Below, piece after piece: positions 15,607 to 16,809 of a DNA stretch of 16,809 nt. The stretch is from Porphyromonas sp. (GTDB taxonomy: Bacteria > Bacteroidota > Bacteroidia > Bacteroidales > Porphyromonadaceae). How positions within the stretch are numbered: the stretch's first letter is position 1; each line of letters begins with the position of its first letter. The stretch covers positions 1 through 16,809 of the forward strand of contig JASBZJ010000013.1 in NCBI GenBank assembly GCA_029983495.1. Reading direction: 5' to 3'. The notes below the pieces were generated by a model. That model did not search any database. It worked only from the letters and a program-made list of their open reading frames with translations, and was not told the DNA's origin. The position numbers and the translations under genes are program-made.

Positions 15607-16809
15607 GGTTGTGTACCCAAATTCGTTTCTACTTCCATTTCTGGTTCATCAATGGGGTCAATTTTTACTATTGCTCGCAATATATCGCGATACAGTCGGC
15701 TATACTCAGGGCTAACCTCGCGGGCTAAAAGATTATTGTGAAATAATATATTAAGCTCGCCATGGTGTTTAGCAACTTCTCTCAAAAGGGTGCTTGCATA
15801 GTCAAAAGCTTCACCTGGGGTTAAGTTCATGTATTTACGATCCATTAAAGTTACGTCCATCAGGGTTAGAGGATGCAATTTTAAGTTGGTTAAAGTACCT
15901 GAATTGGGCATTATAAAACGAACGGGGCGCGAAGTTGCCAACCTGAAACCAGCAATATCGGCAAAACCCATCGAGTAATCGTCGCGAATACCACTCATAA
16001 TAAGATAATGAGCATCTTCGGGTTCGCCTGTTGCTAAAAAATGATAGCGGGCTTTATGGATTGGTTTATCGAACTGTTTTATAAATCTATCGTATGCACT
16101 TGGCATTTCCAAAGGGTATTGCGAAAGCCCAACGGGTATATGCCATCCCTCTTGCACATTGTATTTCTCAGCAAGGGCGCGAAGCATATCCAAGGGATAT
16201 TTATTGAGGTGATAGTTTGGTCGATCGAGTTTACTGCTACCAGGGCTCTTATAAAAGAATATCGAGCTACATTTATTGGGGTAATGTTGCATAATTTCCT
16301 TGTTCCACTCGAGGAATCGTGGAAAGCTCCAAAATCTATCCTGCAATACACTCCTAAAGGCAAGCCTAGCCGATTCGGGAATAGATTTTCCCTCCTTCCA
16401 CCAAGCGCGGGCAAAGCTTCGCCAACCATGGTACTCATAGGGCATATCTATATCGTGTGTGAGGTTTATTTTTGCAAAACCTTCAGGGAGCGTTGCAATA
16501 TTCACTCCAGGTTCGTGGCTTAAATACTCCATTAACAACTGGCTGTACTCATCAACAATAGGGCGATTTAAGCATCCTATTTGCGCTAAGTAACTGTCCT
16601 TACCTTGGAATCGCCCCAACCAATCGCGTCTTTCGCGGAAGTACATTTCCTCATAGCGCGAAATAAAAAAGTAAGTCGAAGCAACAATATCAGCATATAT
16701 AATTAAGGGGCCGTTTTCCGAAAGTTTTTCAACATGCGGAGAACCGTAAAGTAAGGGGGTTGAATGCCAAAGTGGTGGTACTAACGAGGGGTATGCTTCG
16801 GGCGTGGCG
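15585..16809 (-). CDS. DUF7033 / polysaccharide-deacetylase-like protein, 5' end outside the window
   Basis: The reading frame is open to the right edge: before the ATG at 16646 it continues for 54 more codons (ending IVASTYFFISRYEE), so that ATG is internal and 407 residues are visible. Family marks are STYFFISRYEE, the metal-site-like NLTHDIDMPYEY (visible residues 115-126), SGIRDDYSMGFADIAGFRLATSRP (about 272-295), MDVTLMD and ILFHNN. These match a protein type common in Bacteroidota envelope-polysaccharide loci, with a NodB-like THDxD motif. It probably acts on a surface glycan or its precursor, although catalysis is unproven for many members. Its 3' end overlaps the glycosyltransferase start by 22 bases, so the two likely act in one pathway. 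Confidence 0.83.
   Translation of the reverse strand, partial: ATPEAYPSLVPPLWHSTPLLYGSPHVEKLSENGPLIIYADIVASTYFFISRYEEMYFRERRDWLGRFQGKDSYLAQIGCLNRPIVDEYSQLLMEYLSHEPGVNIATLPEGFAKINLTHDIDMPYEYHGWRSFARAWWKEGKSIPESARLAFRSVLQDRFWSFPRFLEWNKEIMQHYPNKCSSIFFYKSPGSSKLDRPNYHLNKYPLDMLRALAEKYNVQEGWHIPVGLSQYPLEMPSAYDRFIKQFDKPIHKARYHFLATGEPEDAHYLIMSGIRDDYSMGFADIAGFRLATSRPVRFIMPNSGTLTNLKLHPLTLMDVTLMDRKYMNLTPGEAFDYASTLLREVAKHHGELNILFHNNLLAREVSPEYSRLYRDILRAIVKIDPIDEPEMEVETNLGTQPWRENNL

Noticed and set aside
16644..16646. ATG as the start of the deacetylase-like gene
   Set aside because: The same frame continues upstream to the window edge with family-typical sequence (ASTYFFISRYEE), so this ATG is internal.

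Overview
The window looks like a chromosome segment from a Bacteroidota bacterium, most likely a member of the Porphyromonadaceae or a close relative. The evidence is a C10 (streptopain/PrtT-type) cysteine protease lipoprotein, a secreted protein with a type IX secretion (Por) type C-terminal domain, a Bacteroidota-style promoter (TTG, 19 bases, TATATTTG), a DAHP synthase-chorismate mutase fusion typical of the phylum, and a DUF7033-type deacetylase-like protein. No tRNA, rRNA, transposase, integrase or CRISPR array was seen.

Region 1 (1-626) is repeat-rich and poor in genes. A minus-strand open frame runs off the left edge, and 54 bases of it are repeated in the same frame at 262-315. Three short hairpin (REP-like) units with a GGGCGGAC core follow, then a 17-bp hairpin that probably ends the toxin transcript.

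Region 2 (627-6800) is a leftward three-gene cluster, read from a promoter near 6762-6791. It encodes a secreted thioredoxin-fold protein with six Ig-like repeats and a sorting-type C-terminus, followed by two different lipoproteins of the thiol-activated (cholesterol-dependent) cytolysin fold. Neither cytolysin has the tryptophan-rich undecapeptide used for cholesterol recognition. Two-component CDC-like (CDCL) toxins that kill neighbouring bacteria by a complement-like mechanism are known in Bacteroidota; this pair is a candidate for that class. It is the most interesting content of the window.

Region 3 (6602-7471) is an 870-base divergent intergenic region. It holds a bidirectional terminator-like hairpin, a possible rightward promoter and a chain of hairpins that might form a non-coding RNA or long structured leader. 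It precedes the rightward C10 protease lipoprotein (7472-9298), which has a Pro-Asp linker and a C-terminal GEVED domain. Four hairpins fill the gap between this gene and the convergent operon.

Region 4 (9550-16809) is a tightly packed leftward operon-like array. In transcription order it contains a DUF7033/polysaccharide-deacetylase-like protein (5' end outside the window), a GT-B glycosyltransferase overlapping it by 22 bases, DAHP synthase-chorismate mutase, a small HPPK (FolK)-like protein with an acidic loop, a long RelA/SpoT homolog with a degenerate hydrolase domain, and a SpoU-type RNA methyltransferase. It mixes envelope polysaccharide, aromatic/folate and stringent-response functions.
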